From Synechococcus sp. WH 8020 (GTDB taxonomy: Bacteria > Cyanobacteriota > Cyanobacteriia > PCC-6307 > Cyanobiaceae): a stretch of 64,000 nt of DNA. This document shows positions 46,664 to 55,439 of the stretch, in pieces. The stretch is from NCBI RefSeq assembly GCF_001040845.1, contig NZ_CP011941.1:2114890-2178889 (forward strand). The letters run 5' to 3'. The notes under the pieces were generated by a model. The model did no database searches and was not told where the DNA came from. It saw only the letters and a program-made list of their open reading frames with translations. Position numbers and translations under genes: made by a program. Positions within the stretch are counted from its first letter, which is position 1; every line of letters begins with the position of its first letter.

Positions 46664-48061
46664 GTGAGCAGCACACCTTCATGGCGACATCCGGCAACTC
46701 CTCAACGTGGAATCAATCAATCGTTGACGGCTACAGCCTCGCTCCGACAGTTGTTGGAGAGCATGTCGCGGGAGCAGCGTTCCAATCAGGAGCTGCTTGT
46801 GTCGCTTGGTTTTGCCTTGCGCAGCTTCAGCAACCTCAACCGCTTTTTGGAGCTGGTGCCGGTGGTGGCTGCCCGGCTTGTGGGGGTGCAGGGTTCATTG
46901 CTTGTCCCCTTTCAGGCCGACGGACGCCTTTGGCGTGACCAGCTGCAGATGCTTCCTGGTCCACGGACGGAGGCTTTATTGCAGGCGCTTGCTGCTCATG
47001 AGCCTGGGAACATCATCGGGTTTGGATCCGACGAAAGCCTTGTGCGAGCCCTGGATCGCTTGGTTCAGAGGCAGCTCGGTAGTGCGGGTCTGTTTGCAAC
47101 GTCGTTGATTGCTCGTGGTCGCCCGAGAGGACGCCTCTATGTGTTCAATCCTTCGAACCCTCTCGCTTGGAGTGATGTCTATCGCCGACATGTGCAGTTG
47201 GTGGCTGACCTCACCGGGGTTGCGATTGAAAATGATTTGATGCTTCAGGAGGCCCGTCGTCATGAACGGGTTGATCGTCAGCTCAGCATCGGTGCGGACA
47301 TTCAGGCTCAGCTGTTGCCCGATCACTGCCCTGTGATCGAAGGTGTTGATCTTGCGGCGCGTTGCCGGCCGGCCTTTCAAGTTGGCGGTGATTACTACGA
47401 CTTCATTCCGACCCGTCCAGAACTGATCGGGCGCCGTAGGGAGCGCGGTCGTTGGGCCTTTGTGATGGGTAAAGGTGTGCCAGCGGGATTACTGATGACC
47501 ATGCTCCGCGGCATGCTGCGAGCCGAGGTTTTGAGTGGTCTGCCGCCTGATCGCATTCTTTATGACCTCAACCAATTAGCGCTGGAGGACCTCTCTCAGT
47601 CCCATCGGTTCGTCACGCTGTTTTATTCCGATTTCGATCCACGCACGAGGCGCTTGCGTTTCGCCAACGCTGCCCATAATCCACCGTTGATCTGGCGTGC
47701 CCAGTCACGCAAAGTGATGCGATTGGATGCCCCCGGGCTTCTGATTGGTCTGCAGCCTGAGGCGGAATATGGCTGTGAATCACTTGTGCTTGAGCCAGGT
47801 GACGTTCTTCTTTATTACACGGATGGAGTGACTGAAGCCCCTGGTATCACAGGTGATCGCTTTGATGAAGCGCGATTGATGCGCTCGCTTGAGCAAGCCT
47901 GTCGATCGGGAACTGGTTCTCAAGGGATTCTTGATCAGTTGTTCAGTCGCCTCGACCGGTTTGTGGGACCCACCCGGCAGTTGGATGACGATGCCTCGAT
48001 GGTGGTGCTCAAGGTCAAAGAGGAGATCATGCTGCCGTCTGTCCCCCGGTCTTTGGCCTGA
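46664..48061 (+). CDS. GAF-SpoIIE (RsbU-like) serine phosphatase, possibly inactivated
   Basis: The protein has 465 residues from GTG 46664. Residues ~30-200 form a GAF-like sensor domain. Residues ~215-455 form a PP2C SpoIIE phosphatase ([11 protein letters not shown]-like [41 protein letters not shown]). Such enzymes act in partner-switching systems that free sigma or other factors. The usual GDVMGKG motif is here FVMGKG (266-271): the metal-binding Asp is missing. The sequence looks as if four codons were lost between two copies of GTGATGGGT. Unless that is an error, the Mn site is incomplete. argH follows after 31 bp. Confidence 0.85.
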   Translation: MSSTPSWRHPATPQRGINQSLTATASLRQLLESMSREQRSNQELLVSLGFALRSFSNLNRFLELVPVVAARLVGVQGSLLVPFQADGRLWRDQLQMLPGPRTEALLQALAAHEPGNIIGFGSDESLVRALDRLVQRQLGSAGLFATSLIARGRPRGRLYVFNPSNPLAWSDVYRRHVQLVADLTGVAIENDLMLQEARRHERVDRQLSIGADIQAQLLPDHCPVIEGVDLAARCRPAFQVGGDYYDFIPTRPELIGRRRERGRWAFVMGKGVPAGLLMTMLRGMLRAEVLSGLPPDRILYDLNQLALEDLSQSHRFVTLFYSDFDPRTRRLRFANAAHNPPLIWRAQSRKVMRLDAPGLLIGLQPEAEYGCESLVLEPGDVLLYYTDGVTEAPGITGDRFDEARLMRSLEQACRSGTGSQGILDQLFSRLDRFVGPTRQLDDDASMVVLKVKEEIMLPSVPRSLA

Positions 48062-48092
48062 CAAGCTGAGGACAAGCGCAGTGGAGAGTGAC

Positions 48093-49511
48093 ATGGCAGG
48101 GGGTGTAACCGGTGGAGGCTCCGCAACCTGGAGTGATCGGTTTGAGCAGGGATTGCATCCGGCGATTGAACGTTTTAATGCTTCGATTGGCTTTGATATC
48201 ACTCTTCTTCAAGAGGATCTGGATGGGTCGATCGCCCACGCCCGCATGCTCGCTGAGTGCGGTGTGATCCTGGAGGAGGAGGCCAATCAACTTGTGGGTG
48301 GTCTTGAACAAGTCCGCCAGGAAGCGGCGTCAGGACTCTTTCAGCCAGGGCTGGCTGATGAAGATGTGCACTTCGCTGTTGAGCGACGCCTGATTGCCTT
48401 GCTTGGCCCGGTTGGCAAGAAATTGCACACCGGACGGAGTCGTAACGACCAGGTGGGGACGGATTTGCGGCTTTGGTTGAGGCGGCGTTTGGATGAGCTC
48501 GAACAGCATTTGCTTGGCTTTCAGCGCGCCTTACTTGACCAAGCCAATCTCCACAGCAACACCCTGATTCCTGGCTACACGCATCTCCAGCGAGCTCAGC
48601 CCCTTTGTCTCGCTCACCATCTTCTTGCCTACGTGGAGATGGTGGAAAGGGATCGGCAGCGGATGGCGGACTTGCGCAAACGCTTAAATCTTTCTCCTCT
48701 AGGTGCTGCAGCGTTGGCAGGCACTCCTGTACCGATTGATCGCAGGAGTACTGCATCGGCCCTTGGTTTCGATGGCATCTATGCCAACAGCCTGGACGCT
48801 GTCAGTGATCGTGATTTCACCGTGGAATTTTCGGCCGCGGCCTCACTGGTGATGGTGCATCTCAGTCGTCTTGCTGAGGAGGTGATTTTTTGGGCGTCCG
48901 AGGAATGCGGCTTTGTACGGCTCACCGATCGCTGTGCAACGGGAAGCAGCTTGATGCCGCAGAAAAAGAATCCCGATGTTCCTGAATTGGTGCGTGGCAA
49001 ATGCGGGCGGGTGTTCGGCCATTTGCAAGGCCTGCTCACGATGATTAAGGGCCTACCACTGGCCTACAACAAAGACTTTCAAGAAGACAAAGAGGCGCTG
49101 TTTGATGTGGTGGCTACCACATCGCAATGCCTTGAGGCGATGACGATTTTGCTGCAGGAAGGCTTGAGCTTCAGAAGCGAACGCCTTGAGGCGGCTGTTG
49201 CTGCGGACTATTCCAATGCCACTGATGTGGCCGACTATCTCGTGGCTAAGCAGGTTCCTTTCCGTGAGGCTTATCAATTGGTGGGTGCCGTCGTGAAACA
49301 TTGCCTTCAAGAAGGGGTGCTTCTTCGCGAACTGACGCTGGAGTGCTGGCAGCAATTTCATCCTGCGATCGAGGCTGATTTGTTTGAGGCCTTAACACCT
49401 CGCAATGTGGTGGCAGCTCGAACTAGCGAAGGGGGTACAGGTTTCGATCGCGTCAATGAACAGCTGACGATTTGGAACCAACGATTTGGCCTTTCGGATC
49501 AGCATGGTTGA
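48093..49511 (+). CDS. argH: Argininosuccinate lyase
   Basis: The protein has 472 residues from ATG 48093, with GGAGAG just upstream; GTG 48081 is a second option. It belongs to the fumarase/aspartase superfamily with [16 protein letters not shown], the catalytic-His region [11 protein letters not shown], and signature [12 protein letters not shown] containing the catalytic Ser. It splits argininosuccinate to arginine and fumarate, the step after ArgG (12741). Its place behind ftsY and the SpoIIE-type gene is part of the conserved origin-proximal order. Confidence 0.97.
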   Translation: MAGGVTGGGSATWSDRFEQGLHPAIERFNASIGFDITLLQEDLDGSIAHARMLAECGVILEEEANQLVGGLEQVRQEAASGLFQPGLADEDVHFAVERRLIALLGPVGKKLHTGRSRNDQVGTDLRLWLRRRLDELEQHLLGFQRALLDQANLHSNTLIPGYTHLQRAQPLCLAHHLLAYVEMVERDRQRMADLRKRLNLSPLGAAALAGTPVPIDRRSTASALGFDGIYANSLDAVSDRDFTVEFSAAASLVMVHLSRLAEEVIFWASEECGFVRLTDRCATGSSLMPQKKNPDVPELVRGKCGRVFGHLQGLLTMIKGLPLAYNKDFQEDKEALFDVVATTSQCLEAMTILLQEGLSFRSERLEAAVAADYSNATDVADYLVAKQVPFREAYQLVGAVVKHCLQEGVLLRELTLECWQQFHPAIEADLFEALTPRNVVAARTSEGGTGFDRVNEQLTIWNQRFGLSDQHG

Positions 49512-49637
49512 TTGGTGATCATTCGGCTGGGATCGGACTACTCTGAAGAGGCCAGAGGTTCAGTGATCTTCTTTAGGTCCATGAATTGTTGGCCCTTTGA
49601 TTCCATTGGCCCCTCTTAACTTCGGTCCATTAGATAA

Positions 49638-50159
49638 GTGAGCATTTTTGTCGGCAATCTTCCGTTCCGCGCTGAGCAGGAAGACATCATTGAATTGTTC
49701 TCCACCTATGGAGAGGTCACGAATTGTGCCCTCCCTTTAGAGCGCGACACCGGTCGTAAACGCGGCTTTGCGTTTGTCGAAATGAGCGACGAAGCGGCCG
49801 AAGCATCGGCCATTGAGGCCCTTCAAGGTGCCGAGCTGATGGGCCGTCCCCTGCGCATCAACAAAGCTGAGCCCCGTGGCAGTGCCCCTCGTCGCGACTT
49901 CGGCGGTGGCGGTGGCAACTACGGCGGTGGTGGTCGCAACTACGGCGGCGGTGGTGGTGGCAACTACGGCGGTGGCGGTGGCAACTACGGCGGTGGCGGT
50001 GGTGGTGAGCGCCGCTCTGGTGCGAGCGGCTGGGAAGATCGCAGCTATGGAAGTGGAGCTCCTCCAGCAGGCGGCAGTGCCTACGACGATGGCCGTACCC
50101 GTCGCCGCCGTGGTGGAGCTGACGACAACAGTGGTGGCTATGGCGGTGCTGAAGGCTGA
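49638..50159 (+). CDS. rbp: RRM-type glycine-rich RNA-binding protein
   Basis: The protein has 173 residues from GTG 49638. Residues 1-80 form one RRM with RNP2 IFVGNLPF and RNP1 RGFAFVEM. Residues ~90-125 are a Gly/Asn/Tyr tract of repeated GGGGGNYGG units, and the basic end contains RTRRRRGG. Cyanobacterial Rbp proteins bind single-stranded RNA and many are cold-induced; some help localise photosystem mRNAs at thylakoids. A long upstream gap (126 bp) could hold regulatory leader RNA. The gene is convergent with dusA. Confidence 0.92.
   Translation: MSIFVGNLPFRAEQEDIIELFSTYGEVTNCALPLERDTGRKRGFAFVEMSDEAAEASAIEALQGAELMGRPLRINKAEPRGSAPRRDFGGGGGNYGGGGRNYGGGGGGNYGGGGGNYGGGGGGERRSGASGWEDRSYGSGAPPAGGSAYDDGRTRRRRGGADDNSGGYGGAEG
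49893..50010 (+). repeat. Gly-rich tandem codon repeat in rbp
   Basis: Short units close to GGCGGTGGCGGTGGCAACTAC repeat with small length changes and encode the GGGGGNYGG tract. The region is prone to slippage, so its length may vary among strains or in assembly. Confidence 0.85.
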
Positions 50160-50177
50160 TCGCCTTCTTGGTGCTGC

Positions 50178-51182
50178 TTAGAGCCCGGCATCAAGCAGTT
50201 GCTGGGCTGCTTGCTCAATGATTTCAATCCCAGCACCAGCTTTTTGAGCTTTGGTGCTGAGATTGTTGCGCCAATATCTTGCTCCGGGCACTGCTTCCAC
50301 AACCTGGACGAGATGGCGGCATAGATCCCAAAGTCTTCCCCCTCGTTGAAGATGACGTTCGGCATGGGGAAGCAGTCCAAGCACCACATCGGAGGCCAGC
50401 ACTTGGCGGGGAACGGCGCCGTAGATCAGGCTGTCGATGTCACGCCAGCGCAGTGGGTGGGCATAGGCCGCCCGTCCCACCATCGCCCCATCGCAGTGTT
50501 TTAGGGCGTTGAGGCAATCCTCAGGGGTATCGAGCCCACCATTTAATTCGATGGTGAGATCTGGCCTCGATTCTTTTAAAGCAATCACTCGATCGTGCTG
50601 AAGAGCAGGAATCGTGCGGTTTTGTTTGGGATCTAATCCTTCAAGCCATGCCTTACGGGCATGCACGGAAAAACGCAAGGCTCCAGCTTCAGCCACTTGG
50701 TCCACAAACCGTCTGAGCAGGTCATCACTATCGAGATCATCAATACCCACGCGATGTTTCACCGTGACCGGAAGGGTTGATGCCGCCACCATCGCTTCCA
50801 CACAACGCGCCACGGTTTGTGGTTCTGCCATCAAACAAGCTCCAAAATTTCCGGCTTGCACCCTTGGACTCGGGCAGCCCACATTGAGGTTGATCTCGTC
50901 GTACCCCCAATCGGCTGCCATCCGCGTGGCGTCAGCCAGTAACGCAGGATCGTCGCCCCCCACCTGTAGCGCTATTGGATGTTCCTCTGCGTCGAAGTCC
51001 AGCAGCCGTTCACGGCGCTTGCTGTGGTGAAGAGCTTGCGCCACCACCATTTCGCTGTACAGGAGGCTTTGTTTGCTGATCTGGCGCATCAGCATGCGGA
51101 AATGCCGATCAGTGCAATCCAGCATCGGTGCCACACTGAAGCGCCAGGCGGGTTCCCGATCGGGGTTGAGTGGGGAATCCAT
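50178..51182 (-). CDS. dusA: tRNA-dihydrouridine synthase, DusA type
   Basis: The protein has 334 residues from ATG 51182 (MDSPLNPDREPAWRFSVAPMLDCTD); an upstream TTG 51230 adds residues without homology. It is an FMN-binding TIM barrel: VAPMLDCTDRHFR, LQVGGDDP, NLNVGCPSPRVQAGNFGACLM with the catalytic Cys, and HARKAWLEGLDPKQNR, which is typical of DusA. It reduces uridines in the tRNA D-loop with NADPH. The product fits with queG as a second tRNA-modification gene near the origin. It is divergent from msrB. Confidence 0.94.
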   Translation of the reverse strand: MDSPLNPDREPAWRFSVAPMLDCTDRHFRMLMRQISKQSLLYSEMVVAQALHHSKRRERLLDFDAEEHPIALQVGGDDPALLADATRMAADWGYDEINLNVGCPSPRVQAGNFGACLMAEPQTVARCVEAMVAASTLPVTVKHRVGIDDLDSDDLLRRFVDQVAEAGALRFSVHARKAWLEGLDPKQNRTIPALQHDRVIALKESRPDLTIELNGGLDTPEDCLNALKHCDGAMVGRAAYAHPLRWRDIDSLIYGAVPRQVLASDVVLGLLPHAERHLQRGGRLWDLCRHLVQVVEAVPGARYWRNNLSTKAQKAGAGIEIIEQAAQQLLDAGL

Positions 51183-51248
51183 TCCTCCATGCTGCCTCGC
51201 TTCCTGCCCTTGTCGCTTTAGAACTGGCAACGTTTAAAGACACTGCAG

Positions 51249-51761
51249 ATGACGACTTCGATGCAGCCTTGGTTGTTGAGCCGACGTTCGATGCTTTTGG
51301 CCTCGATTGCTGGGATGGTGGGAGTCTTGAGAGCCCCTGATCAAGTGTTTGCTGCTTCTAAGGCCGGTGAGGCAGCTTGGGATCTCAGCGATGAGGAATG
51401 GAAACAACGTCTGTCGCCTGAGGCCTACCAGGTGTTGCGTCAGGAAGGCACGGAACGACCATTCACCAGTCCGTTTAACAACGAAAAACGCGAGGGCACT
51501 TACCACTGCGCCGGTTGCGACCTTCCGTTGTTTGCTTCCACCGCCAAGTTTGATAGCGGTACCGGTTGGCCCAGTTTTTGGCAGCCCCTTCCTGGCGGTG
51601 TGGAGACAAAAGTAGATTTCAAATTAATTCTTCCTCGCACTGAATATCACTGCAGACGCTGCGGTGGGCATCAGGGCCATGTTTTTAATGACGGTCCCCG
51701 ACCGACGGGTAAGCGCTACTGCAACAACGGAGTCGCCTTGCGTTTCCAACCCACGGCATGA
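51249..51761 (+). CDS. msrB: Peptide methionine-(R)-S-oxide reductase, exported
   Basis: The protein has 170 residues. The start MTTSMQPWLLSRRSMLLAS carries Arg-Arg before a hydrophobic stretch, a Tat-like signal, with a likely cleavage near VFA-ASK (35). The MsrB fold follows: YHCAGCDLPLF and CRRCGGHQGHVF give the structural zinc Cys pairs, FDSGTGWPSF is the substrate loop, and RYCNNGVALRF has the catalytic Cys. It repairs R-methionine sulfoxide, here probably in the periplasm or thylakoid lumen. Its 3' end overlaps the next gene's possible start. Confidence 0.93.
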   Translation: MTTSMQPWLLSRRSMLLASIAGMVGVLRAPDQVFAASKAGEAAWDLSDEEWKQRLSPEAYQVLRQEGTERPFTSPFNNEKREGTYHCAGCDLPLFASTAKFDSGTGWPSFWQPLPGGVETKVDFKLILPRTEYHCRRCGGHQGHVFNDGPRPTGKRYCNNGVALRFQPTA

Positions 51762-53001
51762 CCTGATCGTGATCGGTGGTGGGCCTGCCGGTTTTATGGC
51801 AGCGATCACCGCTGCCGAACGAGGGGTTCGTGATGTTCTGATCTTGGAGGCGACCCCAGACGTGCTCACAAAAGTGCGCATCAGTGGTGGTGGTCGTTGC
51901 AACGTCACCCACGCTTGCTGGGATCCGGCCGAACTTGCCACCCACTACCCCCGGGGAAGCAAACCGTTGCGGGGTCCCTTTAGCCAGTTTGCGTGCGGGG
52001 ATTCGATTGCTTGGTTCGATGAGCACGGACTCACGCTTGTTGAAGAGTCCGACGGACGCATGTTTCCCCAGCAGAATCGCTCAGAGGCGGTGGTGGAGTG
52101 CCTGAGGCGGGCTGCGTTAGCTGCAGGGGTGAAGATCCAGTGCGGTTCCGCTGTGCGTGAACTCAGCTGCTCTGCTGGTGGTGGCTTTCAACTTTGCGAT
52201 CAACGCTCTGCCCTTCATCACACCAAGCGGGTGTTGCTAGCCAGTGGTGGCCATCCCAGTGGACGACGTCTGGCTCAGGATCTAGGTCACACGATTGTGC
52301 CGCCGGTGCCGTCACTGTTCAGCTTGAAAGTGCAGGCTCCTGCTTTGACCGCGTGCAGCGGTATTGCCCTGGATGATGTGAGCTTGGATTTAAAGGTTGG
52401 CGATCAGCGCTTTCGTGAGAAGGGCCGGGTGCTGATTACCCATCGGGGTGTGAGCGGGCCTGCGGTCTTGCGGCTCACCGCATTTGCAGCGCGGGCCCTC
52501 CATGCCAGTCGTTACCAGGGTGAGTTGCGAGTGGATTGGAGTGGTGGATTAGGGCCTGAGCGTGTTCGGCAGAGGTTGCAAGAGGCGCGGCGTGAGCAGG
52601 CGCGACGCATGCTGGTGGCGGCTAAGCCTTTTGAGCATCTGCCGCGGCGTCTTTGGCTTGCCTTCTTGACGCAGGCGGGAGTGGATGGAGAGCGGCGTTG
52701 GGCGGATCTTTCCGCAAAGGCGGAACGCAATTTGGTGGAGATCCTCTGCGCTCAGCGTTTATCGGTCCAGGGCCGCGGCCCGTTCGGGGAAGAATTTGTC
52801 ACCGCTGGTGGCGTTGATCTGGGCGAGGTGAATTTGGCAACGATGGAAAGTCGGCGTTGCGCTGGGTTGTACTTAGCAGGTGAATTATTGGATGTGGATG
52901 GGGTCACTGGAGGCTTTAATTTCCAGGCCTGTTGGAGCGGCGGCTGGCTTGCGGGTAAAGCGATTGCTGCAGCATTGGCTCCTGTTGATGGGCCGTCATA
53001 A
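51688..53001 (+). CDS. HI0933/BaiN-family NAD(P)/FAD oxidoreductase
   Basis: The protein has 437 residues from ATG 51688, which lies 74 bp inside msrB; other in-frame options are GTG 51664, ATG 51679 or non-ATG codons just after the msrB stop, so the N-terminus is uncertain. The FAD motif is DLIVIGGGPAGFMAAI, with RISGGGRCNVTHAC typical of the HI0933-like family (PF03486), THRGVSGPAVLRL, and the C-terminal GELLDVDGVTGGFNFQACWSGG. Function is unclear in cyanobacteria; relatives are flavin reductases. The overlap suggests joint expression with msrB, which could imply a redox-repair role, but this is inference. Confidence 0.85.
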   Translation: MTVPDRRVSATATTESPCVSNPRHDLIVIGGGPAGFMAAITAAERGVRDVLILEATPDVLTKVRISGGGRCNVTHACWDPAELATHYPRGSKPLRGPFSQFACGDSIAWFDEHGLTLVEESDGRMFPQQNRSEAVVECLRRAALAAGVKIQCGSAVRELSCSAGGGFQLCDQRSALHHTKRVLLASGGHPSGRRLAQDLGHTIVPPVPSLFSLKVQAPALTACSGIALDDVSLDLKVGDQRFREKGRVLITHRGVSGPAVLRLTAFAARALHASRYQGELRVDWSGGLGPERVRQRLQEARREQARRMLVAAKPFEHLPRRLWLAFLTQAGVDGERRWADLSAKAERNLVEILCAQRLSVQGRGPFGEEFVTAGGVDLGEVNLATMESRRCAGLYLAGELLDVDGVTGGFNFQACWSGGWLAGKAIAAALAPVDGPS

Positions 53002-53069
53002 AAACCCTTATCACGCAGAGTTTGTGGCTGGATGATTGCTGGCTAGCTCAAAGATTCTTCAGTTTTTTA

Positions 53070-54338
53070 TTACTGAATCTGATCAAATACCGTAAACATC
53101 GGTAGGTACATCGCTAAAAGGATTGAACCAACGATTCCTCCAACAACAACGATCATGGCTGGCTCCAGCATCGAGGTGAGTGCCTTTACCGAGGTTGAGA
53201 CTTCGTCTTCATAAAAGTCGGCAACTTTGCTCAGCATTCGATCCATTTCGCCCGTTTCCTCCCCAATGGAGAGCATGCTCAGCGCCATGTCAGGCAAAAC
53301 CTTTTGGCGGGTCAAGGCTGCGCTGAGCAATACTCCTTCCTGAACCAGGGTGCGTGAGTCCAGAATCGCGTCAGAGATGATCGAGTTGCCAGCAGTTTCA
53401 CTGGAGATCTCCATGGACATCAGGATTGGAACACCAGCGCGCGTGAGTGAGCTGAAGATTCTGCAAAATTGAGCCGTGGCAGTTTTCATGATGAGATCAC
53501 CAAACAACGGCAGCTTGAGGATTACTTTGTCGAGCACTCTGCGGCCTTTGTGGGTGTTGTAATAACGGCCGATTAACCAGGCGCCAATCATGAGAATTCC
53601 AGCGAATACGAGTGAAGCGGAGGAGCGGAGTAAGGCGCTTAAATCCACCATTAATTGCGTAAATAATGGCAATTCGGCTCCGAGGTCTTCAAAGATTCCC
53701 GCGAAAGTGGGAATCAAAAAGATCGTCATTCCTAAAAACACCAAAATGGCGATCACCAGCACGGCTACGGGGTAACCCAGGGCACCTTTGATTTGGTTTT
53801 GGAGTCGGGCGTTGTCTTCCAGCAACTTGGCGAGGCGTTTGAGGGATTCATCCAAAACACCGCCCGCTTCGCCAGCCTCCACCATGGCGATGGTGAGTTG
53901 GTCAAAGACCTTGGGCCATTGGCGCATCGCTGCTGCCATCGCCGTGCCCTGATTCACCTCGAGTCCCACGCTGGTGAGAGCTTTTTTAAACATCGGCAAT
54001 TTTTGCTGCGTGGCCATGAGATCGAGGCTGCGCACAATTGGGACCCCTGCATCCACGAGCGCGGCCAGCTTGCTGGCCCAAATGGCTTTCTCTTTCACCC
54101 CTGGTGGTTTCTGGAACGCTTCTCCCAGATCCATCGACAACCACCCTGCTGATGAGCTTGCACCTGCGCCTTTGGCCTTGGTTTTGTCTTTTCCTTTGTC
54201 TGTGTCTTGGCGAAGCTCTTCCGCTTTAATTCCGCGCCTCCGCAGCAGACGGCGGGCCGAAACAGCATCGTTGGCTTTGACCGTGACCGTTCGCGGTTGG
54301 CCTGTGGCTGTGGTGTAAGTGGCGGTGAAAGAGACCAT
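53070..54338 (-). CDS. pilC: Type IV pilus / type II secretion inner-membrane protein PilC (GspF family)
   Basis: The protein has 422 residues. The N-terminus VSFTATYTTATGQPRTVTVKA is the usual small PilC domain, followed by a Lys/Ser linker and two T2SSF domains (~95-215 and ~300-420). They carry FASKLAALVDAGVPIVRSL-like AIWASKLAALVDAG, LTIAMVEAGEAGGVLD, and MLSIGEETGEMDRML. Three membrane helices end with MIVVVGGIVGSILLAMYLPMF. PilC couples the ATPases to the growing pilus or pseudopilus base. It lies 16 bp behind pilT, in the order pilB-pilT-pilC of cyanobacterial pilus operons. Confidence 0.95.
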   Translation of the reverse strand: MVSFTATYTTATGQPRTVTVKANDAVSARRLLRRRGIKAEELRQDTDKGKDKTKAKGAGASSSAGWLSMDLGEAFQKPPGVKEKAIWASKLAALVDAGVPIVRSLDLMATQQKLPMFKKALTSVGLEVNQGTAMAAAMRQWPKVFDQLTIAMVEAGEAGGVLDESLKRLAKLLEDNARLQNQIKGALGYPVAVLVIAILVFLGMTIFLIPTFAGIFEDLGAELPLFTQLMVDLSALLRSSASLVFAGILMIGAWLIGRYYNTHKGRRVLDKVILKLPLFGDLIMKTATAQFCRIFSSLTRAGVPILMSMEISSETAGNSIISDAILDSRTLVQEGVLLSAALTRQKVLPDMALSMLSIGEETGEMDRMLSKVADFYEDEVSTSVKALTSMLEPAMIVVVGGIVGSILLAMYLPMFTVFDQIQ

Positions 54339-54354
54339 GGGCTAACCGACCGAT

Positions 54355-55428
54355 TCAGGTGTTCATCAGGCGTTCCAGTTCCGCGGGTTTGCTGGCTTTG
54401 CTTTGTCCTTCATCAAGGCTGATTTCACCCTGATCAATCAGATTGGCAAGGGCTCTTTCCAGGGTTTGCATGCCGAGCTCGCCGCCGGTTTGAATTTGGG
54501 AATACAGCTGAGCTGTTTTGCCTTCGCGGATCAAATTGGCGATGGCTGGCGTGTTGATCATGATTTCTTGTGCCATCACGCGACCGAATTGCCCAGGGGC
54601 AGGATTTTGGCGTCGGCAGAGCGTTTGAGAGAACACCGCAGTCAGGCTTCCTGAGAGTTGCACGCGGATCTGGGTTTGCTGGCCAGGTGGAAACACATCC
54701 ACCATCCGATCCACCGTCTGGGCTGCAGAACTGGTGTGCAACGTTCCAAACACCAAATGCCCTGTCTCTGCAGCACTGATCGCCAGTTGAATCGTTTCAA
54801 GATCACGCATTTCACCCACCAAAATCACGTCTGGGTCTTCTCGTAGAGCAGCGCGCAGAGCGTTGGCAAAACTGCGCGTGTCTTCGTTGAGTTGGCGTTG
54901 ATGCACCAAGCTGAGATCACTGGTGTAGACGAATTCAATCGGGTCTTCGATGGTGAGGATGTGCTCAGCCCGCGTGTGGTTGATGTGATCGAGAAGCGCT
55001 GCGAGCGTGGTCGTTTTGCCGGAGCCAGTCGGACCCGTGACCAGGACAAGACCCCGGGGGCGTTTGCTGGTTTCCACCACGACTGGAGGCAGATTCAACA
55101 GCTGAATGCTGGGGATTTTGCTTCCAAGAGCACGCAAGCAGGCGGCATAGCTGCCTTTCTGCCGGTACACATTCACGCGAAAACGCGCGACCCCTTTTAG
55201 GCCATAGGCACAATCCAGCTCCCACGTTTGTTCGAGTGTTTTGCGTTGGCTGTTATTAAGCATGGAAAAGATCAGGCGGTTGCAGCCTTCTTCACTGAGC
55301 GGTTCTTCCTGCATCGGCCGCAGTTCGCCACTGAAGCGGCCGTAAGGCGGCTGTCCGCTGGCGATGTGGAGGTCGCTTCCGCCTCCGTTCACCAGCTGTT
55401 CCATTAAGTCTTCGATCATTAGTTCCAT
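54355..55428 (-). CDS. pilT: Twitching motility retraction ATPase PilT
   Basis: The protein has 357 residues from ATG 55428 (MELMIEDLMEQLVNGG), 11 bases after the pilB stop. Motifs are SDLHIASGQPP, Walker [19 protein letters not shown], the Asp box ILTIEDPIEFVY, Walker B DPDVILVGEMRDLETIQ, and AETGHLVFGTLHTSSA with the His box. It powers pilin disassembly for twitching and DNA uptake, opposing PilB. The gene overlaps no neighbour but is tightly packed between pilB and pilC. Confidence 0.95.
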   Translation of the reverse strand: MELMIEDLMEQLVNGGGSDLHIASGQPPYGRFSGELRPMQEEPLSEEGCNRLIFSMLNNSQRKTLEQTWELDCAYGLKGVARFRVNVYRQKGSYAACLRALGSKIPSIQLLNLPPVVVETSKRPRGLVLVTGPTGSGKTTTLAALLDHINHTRAEHILTIEDPIEFVYTSDLSLVHQRQLNEDTRSFANALRAALREDPDVILVGEMRDLETIQLAISAAETGHLVFGTLHTSSAAQTVDRMVDVFPPGQQTQIRVQLSGSLTAVFSQTLCRRQNPAPGQFGRVMAQEIMINTPAIANLIREGKTAQLYSQIQTGGELGMQTLERALANLIDQGEISLDEGQSKASKPAELERLMNT

Positions 55429-55439
55429 GCCCGGAGCTT

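Noticed and set aside
53050-53085. Imperfect hairpin with T-run between the HI0933-type gene and pilC
   Set aside because: The stem needs a 3-nt bulge, overlaps the pilC coding end, and is weaker than expected for a terminator.
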